Below are positions 35,938 through 44,618 of a stretch of 64,000 bases of DNA, piece after piece. This DNA is from Rhizobiales bacterium 65-79 (lineage in GTDB: Bacteria; Pseudomonadota; Alphaproteobacteria; Rhizobiales; Rhizobiaceae), in the NCBI GenBank assembly GCA_001896885.1, contig MKRJ01000008.1:275871-339870 (forward strand), read 5' to 3'. Made by a program: the position numbers and the translations under genes. The notes under the pieces are model-generated. The model saw nothing but the letters and a program-made list of their open reading frames with translations. It was not told the origin of the DNA and did no database searches. The first letter of the stretch is position 1, and every line of letters starts with the position of its first letter.

Positions 35938-37058
35938 CACATCATCCGCATCAGCGCGCCGCCGATCGAATAGCCGGCGCCGAAGGCGCACAGCAGCCCG
36001 TAGTCGCCGGGCTTCAGGTCGGCGTGGTTTTCCTTCAGCGCCACGATGGCGCCGGCAGCGGCCGTGTTGCCGAGCCGGTCGAGCACCAGCGGCGCGCGGT
36101 CCTGGTCGGCGTCGTGGCCGAGCGCCATCCTGAGGATCATGGCGTTCATGCGCGCGTTCGCCTGATGCAGCCAGAAGCGGCGGATGCCGTGCGGGTCGAG
36201 ACCGTGCTCGGCCAGGAACTGCACGATGAAGCGATGCCCCGCCACCGTGACTTCCTTGAAGACCTTGTTGCCGAGCTGGACGATCATGTTGTCGGCCATC
36301 TCCACGATCGAAGTGTCCTCCTGCGAGGCCCGGTTGAGGAAGCCGAAATTGGAGCGGATCGCGTTGGAGAACTGCGTCCAGGTGCGCGTATCCAGCACCT
36401 CCAGCCGGCCCGGCCGCATCTCGCTTTCGCCGAGCGGTTCGACGATCATGGAGGTCGAGGCGTCTCCGAAGATGAAGTGCGTCTGCCGGTCGCGGAAATT
36501 GAGGTGGCCGGAGATGATCTCGGGCGTGACGACGAGCACGCGCTTCTGCGCGCCGCTCCTGACCAGATTGGCGGCCACATGCAGGCCGGCCGCGGCCGAC
36601 GAGCAGCCGAGGCTCATGTCGAAGGCCGCGCCAGAGGTGCCGAGTTCCTTCTGCATCTCGATCGACATCGCCGGATAATTGCGCTGCTGGTGCGAGGCCG
36701 CGCAGATGACCATATCGATCTGGGCCGGATCGATGCCGGCGTCCTTGATCGCCTGGCGCGCCGAGGCGACGCCGAATTCGGCCATCACCGAGAGCTCTTC
36801 ATTGTCGCGGCGCGGGATGCGGGGCGTCATCCGCTCGGGATCGAGGATGCCGTCCGCGGAAATGACATGGCGCGATTTGACACCCGAGGCGTGCTCGATG
36901 AAGGCGACGCTCGATTCGGGCAGAGGTTCCTTGCCGCATTTCGCCCTTTTCCTGTTTTCCCGGGCGACCCACTCGTTGAAGCTTTGGACAAGCTCCTCAT
37001 TGGTAATCTCGGCCTCGGGTATCTTCACTCCGATGCCGGTGATCGCGACGCGGTTCAT
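35937..37058 (-). CDS. Beta-ketoacyl-ACP synthase III-like enzyme
   Basis: A 373-aa thiolase-fold condensing enzyme. The Cys-His-Asn triad is Cys152 (SLGCSSAAAG), His298 (WLHQANARM) and Asn331 (LGNTAAAG), as in KAS III. It is longer than typical FabH (about 320 aa), with an N-terminal insertion (residues about 20-90), resembling beta-ketodecanoyl-type or other acyl-CoA-primed synthases. Role in fatty acid or secondary lipid synthesis is inferred. It precedes the MOSC gene in one transcription unit. Confidence 0.88.
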   Translation of the reverse strand: MNRVAITGIGVKIPEAEITNEELVQSFNEWVARENRKRAKCGKEPLPESSVAFIEHASGVKSRHVISADGILDPERMTPRIPRRDNEELSVMAEFGVASARQAIKDAGIDPAQIDMVICAASHQQRNYPAMSIEMQKELGTSGAAFDMSLGCSSAAAGLHVAANLVRSGAQKRVLVVTPEIISGHLNFRDRQTHFIFGDASTSMIVEPLGESEMRPGRLEVLDTRTWTQFSNAIRSNFGFLNRASQEDTSIVEMADNMIVQLGNKVFKEVTVAGHRFIVQFLAEHGLDPHGIRRFWLHQANARMNAMILRMALGHDADQDRAPLVLDRLGNTAAAGAIVALKENHADLKPGDYGLLCAFGAGYSIGGALMRMM

Positions 37059-37223
37059 GCTTGTTCCAATTCCGTACCTGGGCGGCGGGACGCGTACCCA
37101 CGGGCACGCGGAATGGCCGGAGATGATGGGCCGAAGGGGTTTAGGGCCGATTAAGCATCCGTGTAAAGAAAGCGGAGGCATTTCCCCCGCATTGTGGTTT
37201 CCGTGTGGCGCAATCGCGGGCGC

Positions 37224-38006
37224 CTACCGAACCGCCACGATGAACAGCCGCGGAAAGCGCAGCAGCACCTTGCCGTCCTTGCACGGCGGATAGGCCGCGC
37301 GGATACGCGCCAGGTAGTCGGCCAGAAAAGTCTCGCGCTCGCCTGGATCGAGCGGATCGAGGAAGGGCTTCAGCCCGGTCGACTTCACCCATTCGACGAT
37401 CGCCTCCGCCCCGGCGAGCGGATGGTTGTAGGCCGTGTGCCAGATGTCGAGCCGGCTCAAGCGTTCGATCAGGAGATCGTAGTAGAAGCCGACGGGCGGC
37501 AGCGGCGCCCGCGCCGCGCCTTCGAGCTTCGACCTGAACGGCATCGCCGCCGCCGTCTCGCGCATCGTCCGGTGTGAGGCCTCGGTCAGATTGTCCGGCA
37601 TCTGGACGGCGAGCACGCCGCCGGGCGCGAGATGTTCCGTAAGCCGGTGGAGCACCGCGGGGTGTTCCGGCAGCCACTGGAAGACGGCGTTGGCGAAGAT
37701 CACGTCGACCGGCGCCGCCGGCGTCCAGCCGGCGGCGTCGGACTGCTCGAAACGGATGCCGGGCAGCCGCGTCCGCGCCTTTTCCAGCATGTCCGGCGAT
37801 GTGTCGATGCCCGTCACCTGAGCCTTCGGCCAGCGCGCAGCGAGGAGCTCGGTCGAGTTCCCCGGCCCGCAGCCGATATCGACGACGCGTTTTGGATTTT
37901 CGAGCGGGATCTGTGCCAGCAGATCCCGTGCCGGCCGGGTGCGCTCGTCCTCGAATTTGAGATATTGCGCGGCCGACCAGTCGGGGCGGAGGGAGGACTG
38001 GTTCAT
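37224..38006 (-). CDS. tam: Trans-aconitate 2-methyltransferase
   Basis: A 260-aa class I SAM methyltransferase that methylates trans-aconitate, an inhibitor of the citric acid cycle. The family N-terminus [24 protein letters not shown], the SAM loop [15 protein letters not shown] (about 42-56), [21 protein letters not shown] and LAVQMPDN are all typical of Tam. Single gene, 138 bp before the CoA-transferase stop. Confidence 0.92.
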   Translation of the reverse strand: MNQSSLRPDWSAAQYLKFEDERTRPARDLLAQIPLENPKRVVDIGCGPGNSTELLAARWPKAQVTGIDTSPDMLEKARTRLPGIRFEQSDAAGWTPAAPVDVIFANAVFQWLPEHPAVLHRLTEHLAPGGVLAVQMPDNLTEASHRTMRETAAAMPFRSKLEGAARAPLPPVGFYYDLLIERLSRLDIWHTAYNHPLAGAEAIVEWVKSTGLKPFLDPLDPGERETFLADYLARIRAAYPPCKDGKVLLRFPRLFIVAVR

Positions 38007-38144
38007 GGGATACCTCGTCAGGACAGGAGCAGAAACGCCGATCCCTATGCCACCCTACCGGGCGGAACGCCATCATCCAGATCGGGACATCGCTTTTCGG
38101 CTGCTCGTCCAGACGGTCCGGTCCGCTTGCGGCATGATCCTGCG

Positions 38145-39398
38145 TCAGCCGATGACTTTGCGCTCGACAAGCGTGGAAATCCGCTCTTTGCTGTATCCCA
38201 GCAGGTCGGCGAGGATCGATCTCGTATGCTCGCCCAGCAAAGGCGCATGCGCCATCGGCTCATCTTCGAAGCGGCCGACAAAACGGACAGGCGAGTCGAT
38301 CACGCGGATCGTTCCTCCTGTCGGATGCTCATAGCTCCGGATCATCTTCCGCTCGCCAACCACCGGCTCGTTCAGCGCCTCGCCGACCGAGTTGACCATG
38401 GAATTGGGCACGTCCGCGGCATCGAGGATTTCATGCCATTCGGTTGCCGTACGGGTTTTCAGTATCTCTCCGACCAGCGGCTGCAGGATATCGCGATGGG
38501 CACTCCGGTCCGCAACGGTACGGAACCGGGAATCCTCCGCAAGATCCGGACGGCCGATCGCCATGCACAGCTTCTCCCAGAAATCGCCGACGTGAGGGGC
38601 GATCACGATATGGCCGTCCTTGCAGGGGTAGAGGCCGTAGGGGACCACGCTGTAATGTCCGCCGCCATAGCGGGCCGGACTTTTACCGGTCATCAAATAT
38701 ATTTCGCCCAGACACCCCAATATGCCGATCAAACCGTCGAATAGGCTGAGGTCGATTTCCAGAGCCTCTCCGGTGGCATTGCGGTGCTGAAGAGCGGACA
38801 GCACGCTGATGGCCGCCCAGACGCCCCCGGCGATATCGCCGAGCGGTACGCCGATCTTGGTAGGCGGCCCGTCGGGCTCGCCCGTCAGGGACATCACGCC
38901 ACTCATCGCCTGTGCTACGACGTCGAAGGAGGGCTTGTTGCTCATCGTGTTGCCTTTGCCGTAGCCACTGATTGAACACACGATGAGCTTGGGATTGGCC
39001 GCGCGCAGGATTTCCGTCGAAAGGCCGAGCCGGTCCATCACGTCCGGTCGGAAGTTCTCTATGATGATGTCGGCATGGCGTGCCAGGTCGAGCGCAACGT
39101 CATGACCCTCGGGCGTCCGCGTATCGATCGCGATGCTTTTCTTGTTGTGATTGATCGCATGGAAATAGTGGCTTTCTCCCTCGACGATCGGCGGAAGCGC
39201 GCGCGTCCGGTCTCCCGTCCCGAGCGCCTCCACCTTGAGTATCTCCGCTCCGAGGTCACCAAGGATCTTCGTACAGAACGGACCGGCGAACACCCGGGTC
39301 AGATCGAGCACCCGGATCCCTGACAGCGGTCCGGAACGTACGGCCTTGTTTTCCTGGGACGCCGTGCATTGCGCGTTTTCCAAGGCTCTGCCTCTCAT
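38145..39398 (-). CDS. CaiB/BaiF-type CoA transferase
   Basis: A 417-aa family III CoA transferase, moving CoA between acyl donors and acceptors. It begins (after about 20 residues) with LSGIRVLDLTRVFAGPF, has ILKVEALGTGDRTR, IIENFRPDVM, CSISGYGKGN and EALEIDLSLFDG with the expected catalytic Asp. Downstream of an MFS transporter by 2 bp and near an enoyl-CoA hydratase, it may activate an imported acid; the acid is unknown. Another, less similar CaiB/BaiF gene is at 47561. Confidence 0.9.
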   Translation of the reverse strand: MRGRALENAQCTASQENKAVRSGPLSGIRVLDLTRVFAGPFCTKILGDLGAEILKVEALGTGDRTRALPPIVEGESHYFHAINHNKKSIAIDTRTPEGHDVALDLARHADIIIENFRPDVMDRLGLSTEILRAANPKLIVCSISGYGKGNTMSNKPSFDVVAQAMSGVMSLTGEPDGPPTKIGVPLGDIAGGVWAAISVLSALQHRNATGEALEIDLSLFDGLIGILGCLGEIYLMTGKSPARYGGGHYSVVPYGLYPCKDGHIVIAPHVGDFWEKLCMAIGRPDLAEDSRFRTVADRSAHRDILQPLVGEILKTRTATEWHEILDAADVPNSMVNSVGEALNEPVVGERKMIRSYEHPTGGTIRVIDSPVRFVGRFEDEPMAHAPLLGEHTRSILADLLGYSKERISTLVERKVIG

Positions 39399-39400
39399 GC

Positions 39401-40705
39401 TTACGAACGGGATGCGCCGAGGTTCGCATCTCCGGGCAACGCCGGCGCGCCGTCGTCCGACCCGGCCTCGACGGTGGGCCTGATCGTGCCGATCAGGAAT
39501 AGGTAGACAAGCGCACCCAGGAGGGCGAAGACCCCGATGATAACCACCGGCGCGATGTATGAGCCGCCGGCCAGTTCCACGGACAGGCCGATCAGCGGAC
39601 CGCCGATCAGAGGCGCAATGATGCCGCCGATCAGTTGCACGCCCGCCACGAAGCCTACCCGGTCCTTCGAAGGCGCGAGATCACCCGGCAAAGCCTGGAT
39701 AGTGGCGCTGGTGAAGGTGATGCCGGCATAGGCGAAGCAGAATATCGCCAATGCCACCCACGGGGATGAGGCGAACACCGCGACGATGATGAGCGAGGAA
39801 ACCACGAGACCGCCGACGAGGCAGGTCTTGCGGGCCGCCGTGAGCGACCAGCCGCGCCGATAGAGCATATCGGTGGTCAATCCGCCGAGCAGCACGCCCG
39901 CCACGGCAGATATCGAAGGCAAGGCGCCCCAGGTGCCGATCTGGTGGAGCGAAAAATGCCTGGCCGACATCAGGTAGGAAGGAAACCAGGACAGGAAGAA
40001 GAAATTGACCAGGTTGGCACAGAAGAAACCCACCGCCAGTCCCCATATGTTGCGGTGCAGGGCAAGGCGCCAATCGATCTTTTTTGCCTTCGGCCGCTCG
40101 GCGACCCGCGGGGCCGCAACGGCTGCCCGTTCCGCCTCGCTGAGCGGCGCGGAGGGATCCCGATAGACCAGATACCACAGTATGCCGAAGACGACGCCGA
40201 TCACGCCGGTTATGACGAAAGAGTAGCGCCAGCCGAACCTGACCATCAGGAAGACGACGAAAGGATAGGCGATCGCCGATCCGATGGTGACGGCGCTGTG
40301 CCAGATGGAGGTCGCGATGCCCCGCTGCCTGATCGGAAACCAGAGCGCGACGACCTTCGTGTTCGTGGGAAAGGATGCTCCCTCCGCGCCGCCCATGACA
40401 ATGCGCGGCACCATCAGGGACATCATGTTCCAGCCGAAACCCGTGGCGCCCGACGCGACCGACCAGATGACCATGCAGGCGGCATAGACCTTGCGCGACC
40501 CCCATTTATCGAGGAGGTGGCCGACGGGAATGACGCCGATCAGATAGAGCCAAAAGAAAGACCCGAGAAGCAGGCCCACCGATGCCGGCCCGAGATTGAG
40601 CTCCTTGGCCATCACGGGAACCGCGATCGAAAAGTTGGTTCGATCGACAAAATTGATGACGGTACCGACAAAGCACAGGGCTAATGCGAACCAGCGGGCA
40701 TTCAT
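39401..40705 (-). CDS. MFS transporter, anion:cation symporter-like
   Basis: A 434-aa transporter with 12 membrane segments, of the MFS ACS/sugar-acid-type branch: RTNFSIAVPVMAKEL in helix 1, the loop DKWGSRKV between helices 2 and 3, MGGAEGASFPTNTKVVALWFP and EADR/R-type loops later. Likely imports an organic acid later handled by the CoA transferase encoded 2 bp downstream. AAGGAGGA precedes the ATG. Its upstream region is shared with the divergent enoyl-CoA hydratase gene and is rich in inverted repeats. Confidence 0.88.
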   Translation of the reverse strand: MNARWFALALCFVGTVINFVDRTNFSIAVPVMAKELNLGPASVGLLLGSFFWLYLIGVIPVGHLLDKWGSRKVYAACMVIWSVASGATGFGWNMMSLMVPRIVMGGAEGASFPTNTKVVALWFPIRQRGIATSIWHSAVTIGSAIAYPFVVFLMVRFGWRYSFVITGVIGVVFGILWYLVYRDPSAPLSEAERAAVAAPRVAERPKAKKIDWRLALHRNIWGLAVGFFCANLVNFFFLSWFPSYLMSARHFSLHQIGTWGALPSISAVAGVLLGGLTTDMLYRRGWSLTAARKTCLVGGLVVSSLIIVAVFASSPWVALAIFCFAYAGITFTSATIQALPGDLAPSKDRVGFVAGVQLIGGIIAPLIGGPLIGLSVELAGGSYIAPVVIIGVFALLGALVYLFLIGTIRPTVEAGSDDGAPALPGDANLGASRS

Positions 40706-40853
40706 AGCGATCCTCCTTCGCTGCCATCACCCCGACACGCCTGACGGCAGCCGTTGGGGCGCTCTCCCCTTGAACGTGTTCAAACCAGGGCAGCACGCCT
40801 CCACGCCGCGCCCTATGAATTCATTCGTTCATAGAAGTGCGTCACATAAAATC

Positions 40854-40913
40854 ATTTGTCAATTATATAAGCTAAAATTAGGACATATGACAAATATAAA
40901 TCCTATTATAGGA
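40854..40913. promoter_or_regulatory. Divergent operator region of the acyl-CoA module
   Basis: A strikingly AT-rich patch between the MFS and hydratase genes. TCCTATTATAGGA (40901-40913) is a perfect palindrome that contains TATAAT-like hexamers on both strands; ATTTGTC (40854-40860) and GACAAAT (40889-40895) are inverted repeats around a further AGGACA. It could bind the adjacent Lrp-type regulator and hold both promoters. Function is inferred. Confidence 0.55.
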
Positions 40914-40955
40914 CAAACGTCCTGCAAAGGGGTCCGGACCGGAAGGGAGAAGACG

Positions 40956-41699
40956 ATGGGCGGCGTCAAGGTTGAGAGACGGGGTCGGATTGTAGTCGCG
41001 GTTCTCGACAATCCGCCCGTCAACGCATTTTCCGACGATATGCGGCGGGAACTGCTGGCCTGCATCGAAGACATAAACGACGACGAAGCGGCCCATGTGA
41101 TGATCCTCGCCGCGGCCGGAGAAAAGGCGTTCTGCGCGGGCGCCGACCTGAACGAACTCCGCGACCTCACGCCCGAAACGCGGCGGGAGCGAAGCGAGGA
41201 ATTGACGCGCACCTGGCTGAAGATCGAATCTATCCGGATCCCGGTCGTCTGCGCCATCGGCGGTGCCGCCATCGGCGCGGGGACGGTCATAGCCAGCCTG
41301 TGCGACTACCGTATCGCCTCCGAACATGCCTTCTTCAGCTATCCGGAGATTGATCGGGGAACGGTCGGCGGCGGCGGGGTCTTCATGAGGCGGACAGGCG
41401 TGCCCCCCGGTGTCATCCGCGAAGCCCTCTATACCGGCCGCCGCTTTTCGGCGGCGGAAGCGCTCGCCGTCAACCTGGTGGACCGCGTCGTCCCCTCCTC
41501 GCAGTTGATGGAAACGGCGGAACGGCTTGCAGACGCCATGGCCGCGAAATCCCGCCAGGCGCTCATTCTGACCAAGAAGGCGATCGTGGCGACGGAAACC
41601 GAACTGGATTGGGAAGCGGCCTACAGGAAGACACATCCGCTTGCCGCCGAAGCGACCAGGGTTCTGGCCGCGAAAAAAGCTTCGTCACGAGAGGACTGA
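40956..41699 (+). CDS. Enoyl-CoA hydratase/isomerase family protein
   Basis: A 247-aa crotonase-fold protein, cytoplasmic. Oxyanion-hole loops are seen at AFCAGADLNEL (about 56-66) and the GGAAIGAGTVIASLCDYRIASE helix (about 99-120); the common catalytic Glu positions are less clear, so hydratase, isomerase or lyase activity is possible. GGAAGGGAGA lies upstream of the ATG. The gene is divergent from the MFS/CoA-transferase unit and is followed by an Lrp-type regulator, forming a likely degradative module. Confidence 0.88.
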   Translation: MGGVKVERRGRIVVAVLDNPPVNAFSDDMRRELLACIEDINDDEAAHVMILAAAGEKAFCAGADLNELRDLTPETRRERSEELTRTWLKIESIRIPVVCAIGGAAIGAGTVIASLCDYRIASEHAFFSYPEIDRGTVGGGGVFMRRTGVPPGVIREALYTGRRFSAAEALAVNLVDRVVPSSQLMETAERLADAMAAKSRQALILTKKAIVATETELDWEAAYRKTHPLAAEATRVLAAKKASSRED

Positions 41700-41799
41700 C
41701 CCGGGCGAGTGGAGCGCCTGGTGCGGATATGCAAGCCATGCGGGCATTGCGGTCGGACCCGACCTCGGGCATTGAGACGGTAGAAGCGGAGGGCATTCC

Positions 41800-42282
41800 A
41801 TGCGCTCAGGACCGGACGATCTCGACGTACAGATATTGGATATTCTCGGCAAGGATGCCCGTCAGTCGGCGCGCTCCATCGCGCGCGAGATCGGCGTGTC
41901 GCCCGGCCTTGTGCTCGAACGTGTCCGGCAGATGGAGGGTGCGGGGCTCATTCGCGGCTACCGGGTCGAGGTGAATCCGCAAAGCATAGGCCTCCAGATC
42001 ACCGCAAGCCTGGCCATCCAATTGTCTCCCGGAATTGACGTCGAGCCACTGATGGATCAGCTCATCGCCATCGAAGGCGTCGAGGTGGTGAACTGGACGA
42101 CGGGCAAGTCCCTGATGCTTGCGGCCGTCCGCTGCCAGGATACGCGTGAACTGCGTGAGATCGTCAAAAAGGTGAGAAAGCTCGAAGGCGTCGAGACCGT
42201 CGAAGTTCTGGTCAGCCTGGCATCCCGAAGGCGGGCCGGCGGTCAGTTTGCATTCGTCTGGACGAACTCGGCTCACAAATAG
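41800..42282 (+). CDS. Lrp/AsnC-family transcriptional regulator
   Basis: A 160-aa regulator with an N-terminal HTH (LDVQILDILGKDARQSARSIAREIGVS then VLERVRQMEGAGLIRGYRV) and a C-terminal ligand-binding RAM domain (about 70-145). GAGGGCATTCC precedes the ATG. It is 100 bp downstream of the hydratase and probably controls the surrounding acyl-CoA genes through the AT-rich divergent region at 40854-40913. The effector is unknown; in this family amino acids or acyl/keto acids are usual. Confidence 0.88.
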   Translation: MRSGPDDLDVQILDILGKDARQSARSIAREIGVSPGLVLERVRQMEGAGLIRGYRVEVNPQSIGLQITASLAIQLSPGIDVEPLMDQLIAIEGVEVVNWTTGKSLMLAAVRCQDTRELREIVKKVRKLEGVETVEVLVSLASRRRAGGQFAFVWTNSAHK

Positions 42283-42345
42283 CCGCCGGCCGAAAAGACG
42301 TGCGGGATGCGCCGACGGAAATCGTGACCTCGACCTTCTTCCCCT

Positions 42346-42378
42346 ACCTTCTCAGCCTTTTATACGTCATCCGGTGCT
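42346..42378. repeat. Duplicate of the ettA 3' end, distal copy
   Basis: Read on the minus strand this 33-bp segment is nearly identical to the last codons of ettA at 42684-42716 (shared ACCGGATGACGTATAA and AGGCTGA, three or so differences) and would encode HRMTYKRLRR and a TAG stop. The two copies flank the small ORF at 42417-42662. Confidence 0.85.
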
Positions 42379-42416
42379 GAACTGGAGCTTCGGACAACCA
42401 GCAGCAGCTTCCTTTC

Positions 42417-42662
42417 CTACCGCGCGAATACCACTTTCACGCCGCGCTGGCGGAAATAAGCCTGCATGAGCTTCCGGCCGGAACGGTTGCCCTGCGCGAG
42501 TCTTCCCGGATCGAACACCGCCTCCTTCAAACCCTCGCGCGCCAGTGCTGCCTTAAGCATGGCGATATGGGCGTCGAGATCGGCATTGTCGGCTTGTAGC
42601 GAGGCATAGATCGCCTCTATAGCCTCAGCCACGGTTGGATCGCTCAACGGTCGCACCCCCAC
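42417..42662 (-). CDS. Conserved small hypothetical protein
   Basis: An 81-aa protein without a recognised domain. The first half is a likely helix (DPTVAEAIEAIYASLQADNADLDAHIAMLK), the second basic (RSGRKLMQAYFRQRGVKVVF). There is no signal peptide. It lies 19 bp downstream of ettA on the same strand, between two copies of the ettA 3' end, so it may be part of a small inserted cassette. Similar short proteins seem to occur beside ettA in related bacteria, from memory only. Confidence 0.65.
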   Translation of the reverse strand: MGVRPLSDPTVAEAIEAIYASLQADNADLDAHIAMLKAALAREGLKEAVFDPGRLAQGNRSGRKLMQAYFRQRGVKVVFAR

Positions 42663-42681
42663 CAGATTGGACGCAACGCCC

Positions 42682-44331
42682 TCACCTTGTCAGCCTCTTA
42701 TACGTCATCCGGTGCGGGTTGAGCGCCTCGGGGCCGAGGCGGCGGGCCTTGTCGGCCTCGTAATCCTCGAAATTGCCCTCGAACCATTCGACATGGCTGT
42801 CGCCCTCGAAGGCGAGCATGTGGGTCGCCATGCGGTCGAGGAACATGCGGTCGTGGCTGATGATGACGGCGCAGCCGGCGAAATTCTCCAGCGCGTCCTC
42901 GAGCGCGGCGAGCGTCTCGGTGTCGAGATCGTTGGTCGGCTCGTCGAGGAGGAGCACGTTGCCGCCCTCCTTCAGCATCTTGGCGAGGTGGACGCGGTTG
43001 CGCTGGCCGCCGGAGAGGTTGCCGACCTTCTGCTGCTGGTCGCCGCCGCGGAAATTGAAGGAGGAGCAATAGGCCCTGGAGTTCACCTCGTGCTTGCCGA
43101 GCCTGATGACCTCCGCGCCGCCGGAGATTTCCTCCCATACGGTCTTGCCCGGATCGAGCGCGTCGCGGCTCTGGTCGACATAGCCGAGCTTGACGGTCTC
43201 GCCGACGCGCACCGATCCGCCGTCGGGCTTCTCCTGCCCGGTCAGCATCTTGAAGAGCGTCGTCTTGCCGGCGCCGTTCGGGCCGATGACGCCGACGATG
43301 CCGCCGGGCGGCAGCTTGAACGTCAGATCCTCGATCAGGAGCGTGTCGCCGAACCCCTTAGACAGGTCCTCCGCCTCGATGACGACGTTGCCGAGCCGCT
43401 CGCCATGCGGAATGACGATCTGCGTGTCGGACGGGCGGCGCTTGTCGGCCGCGTCGAGCAGTTCCTCGAAAGCCTTGATGCGGGCCTTCGATTTGGTCTG
43501 GCGCGCCTTGGGCGAGGAGGCGATCCACTCGCGCTCGCGGCTGATGGCCCGCTGGCGGGCGTCGTCCTCGCGGCCCTCCTGCTTCAGTCGCTTGGCCTTG
43601 GCGTCGAGATAGGCCGTGTAATTGCCCTCGTAGGGTATGCCGCGCCCGCGATCGAGCTCGAGGATCCAGCCGGTGACGTGGTCGAGGAAATAGCGGTCGT
43701 GGGTGATGATCATCACGGCGCCGGGATAGTCGCGCAGGTGCTTTTCGAGCCATGCCGTCGTCTCGGCGTCGAGATGGTTGGTCGGCTCGTCGAGCAGCAG
43801 GAGATCGGGCTGGCGCAGCAGAAGCTGGCAGAGGGCGACGCGACGCTTCTCACCGCCGGAAAGCTTGGCGACGTCGGCATCCTTCGGCGGGCAGCCGAGC
43901 GCGTCCATCGCCATCTCGACCTGCTGCTCGAGGTCCCACAGATTGAGGCGGTCCATCTCGTCCTGCAGCTTCGACGCCTCGTCCGCCGTCTCGTCGGAAT
44001 AGTTCATCATGAGTTCGTTGTAGCGCTCGACGATCGCCGTCTTGGCGGCCACGCCCTCCATGACGTTGCCGAACACGTCGAGCGCCGGGTCGAGCTGCGG
44101 CTCCTGCGGCAGGTAGCCGACAGTCGCGCCCTCGGCGAGCCACGCCTCGCCTGAAAACTCCTTGTCGAGGCCGGCCATGATCTTGAGCACCGTCGACTTG
44201 CCGGCGCCGTTCGGCCCGAGGATGCCGATCTTGGCGTCGGGGTAGAAGGAGAGGTGGATGTTCTCCAGCACCTTCTTGGTGCCGTAGGCCTTGGAGAGGC
44301 CGGACATGTGATAGATGAACTGGCGTGCCAC
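42682..44331 (-). CDS. ettA: Energy-dependent translational throttle protein EttA (ABC-F)
   Basis: A 549-aa ABC-F protein that binds the ribosomal E site and gates translation according to ATP/ADP. Two ABC cassettes are visible: Walker A GPNGAGKST (39-47) with LSGGEKRRVAL and LLLDEPTNHLD, and Walker A GPNGAGKTT with LSGGQRNRVHLAK and LLLDEPTNDLD. The linker between them (about 245-310, rich in Lys, Arg and Glu) is the P-site tRNA interaction motif. There is no membrane domain, as expected. The last codons are repeated at 42346-42378. Confidence 0.96.
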   Translation of the reverse strand: MARQFIYHMSGLSKAYGTKKVLENIHLSFYPDAKIGILGPNGAGKSTVLKIMAGLDKEFSGEAWLAEGATVGYLPQEPQLDPALDVFGNVMEGVAAKTAIVERYNELMMNYSDETADEASKLQDEMDRLNLWDLEQQVEMAMDALGCPPKDADVAKLSGGEKRRVALCQLLLRQPDLLLLDEPTNHLDAETTAWLEKHLRDYPGAVMIITHDRYFLDHVTGWILELDRGRGIPYEGNYTAYLDAKAKRLKQEGREDDARQRAISREREWIASSPKARQTKSKARIKAFEELLDAADKRRPSDTQIVIPHGERLGNVVIEAEDLSKGFGDTLLIEDLTFKLPPGGIVGVIGPNGAGKTTLFKMLTGQEKPDGGSVRVGETVKLGYVDQSRDALDPGKTVWEEISGGAEVIRLGKHEVNSRAYCSSFNFRGGDQQQKVGNLSGGQRNRVHLAKMLKEGGNVLLLDEPTNDLDTETLAALEDALENFAGCAVIISHDRMFLDRMATHMLAFEGDSHVEWFEGNFEDYEADKARRLGPEALNPHRMTYKRLTR

Positions 44332-44424
44332 GCGCGCTTTTCCCGTTGTCTGGAATAAAGGGAGAGTTGCGCGCTATTTAGGCGATGCGGGATTGCGGGG
44401 CAAGGCGGATGAGGATCCAACCCT

Positions 44425-44515
44425 GCGTCATCCCGGTTTTCGATCCGGGCCCCCGGGTCTTGCCTTCGGCAAGCCCGAGGACAGGCTCAGCGAGGGGAGA
44501 AAGACGGGATGACGC
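44425..44515. repeat. Intergenic inverted-repeat element with GCGTCATCCCG / CGGGATGACGC ends
   Basis: A 91-bp element with perfect 11-bp terminal inverted repeats (44425-44435 and 44505-44515). Inside are a CCGGGCCCCCGG dyad and CTTGCCTTCGGCAAG hairpin. It lies between the divergent ettA and YcaQ-like genes, a typical place for a MITE- or REP-like repeat. No transposase gene is inside. Confidence 0.7.
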
Positions 44516-44618
44516 GCGCGCAGGTCATCCTCCTGCCATGGCCTGTCAGGAGCCCTGCCCTTCCGACCCTTCCCCTCCCGGTCCAAACCGGCAACATAGC
44601 GGCAAGAGGAGCTTGCCC

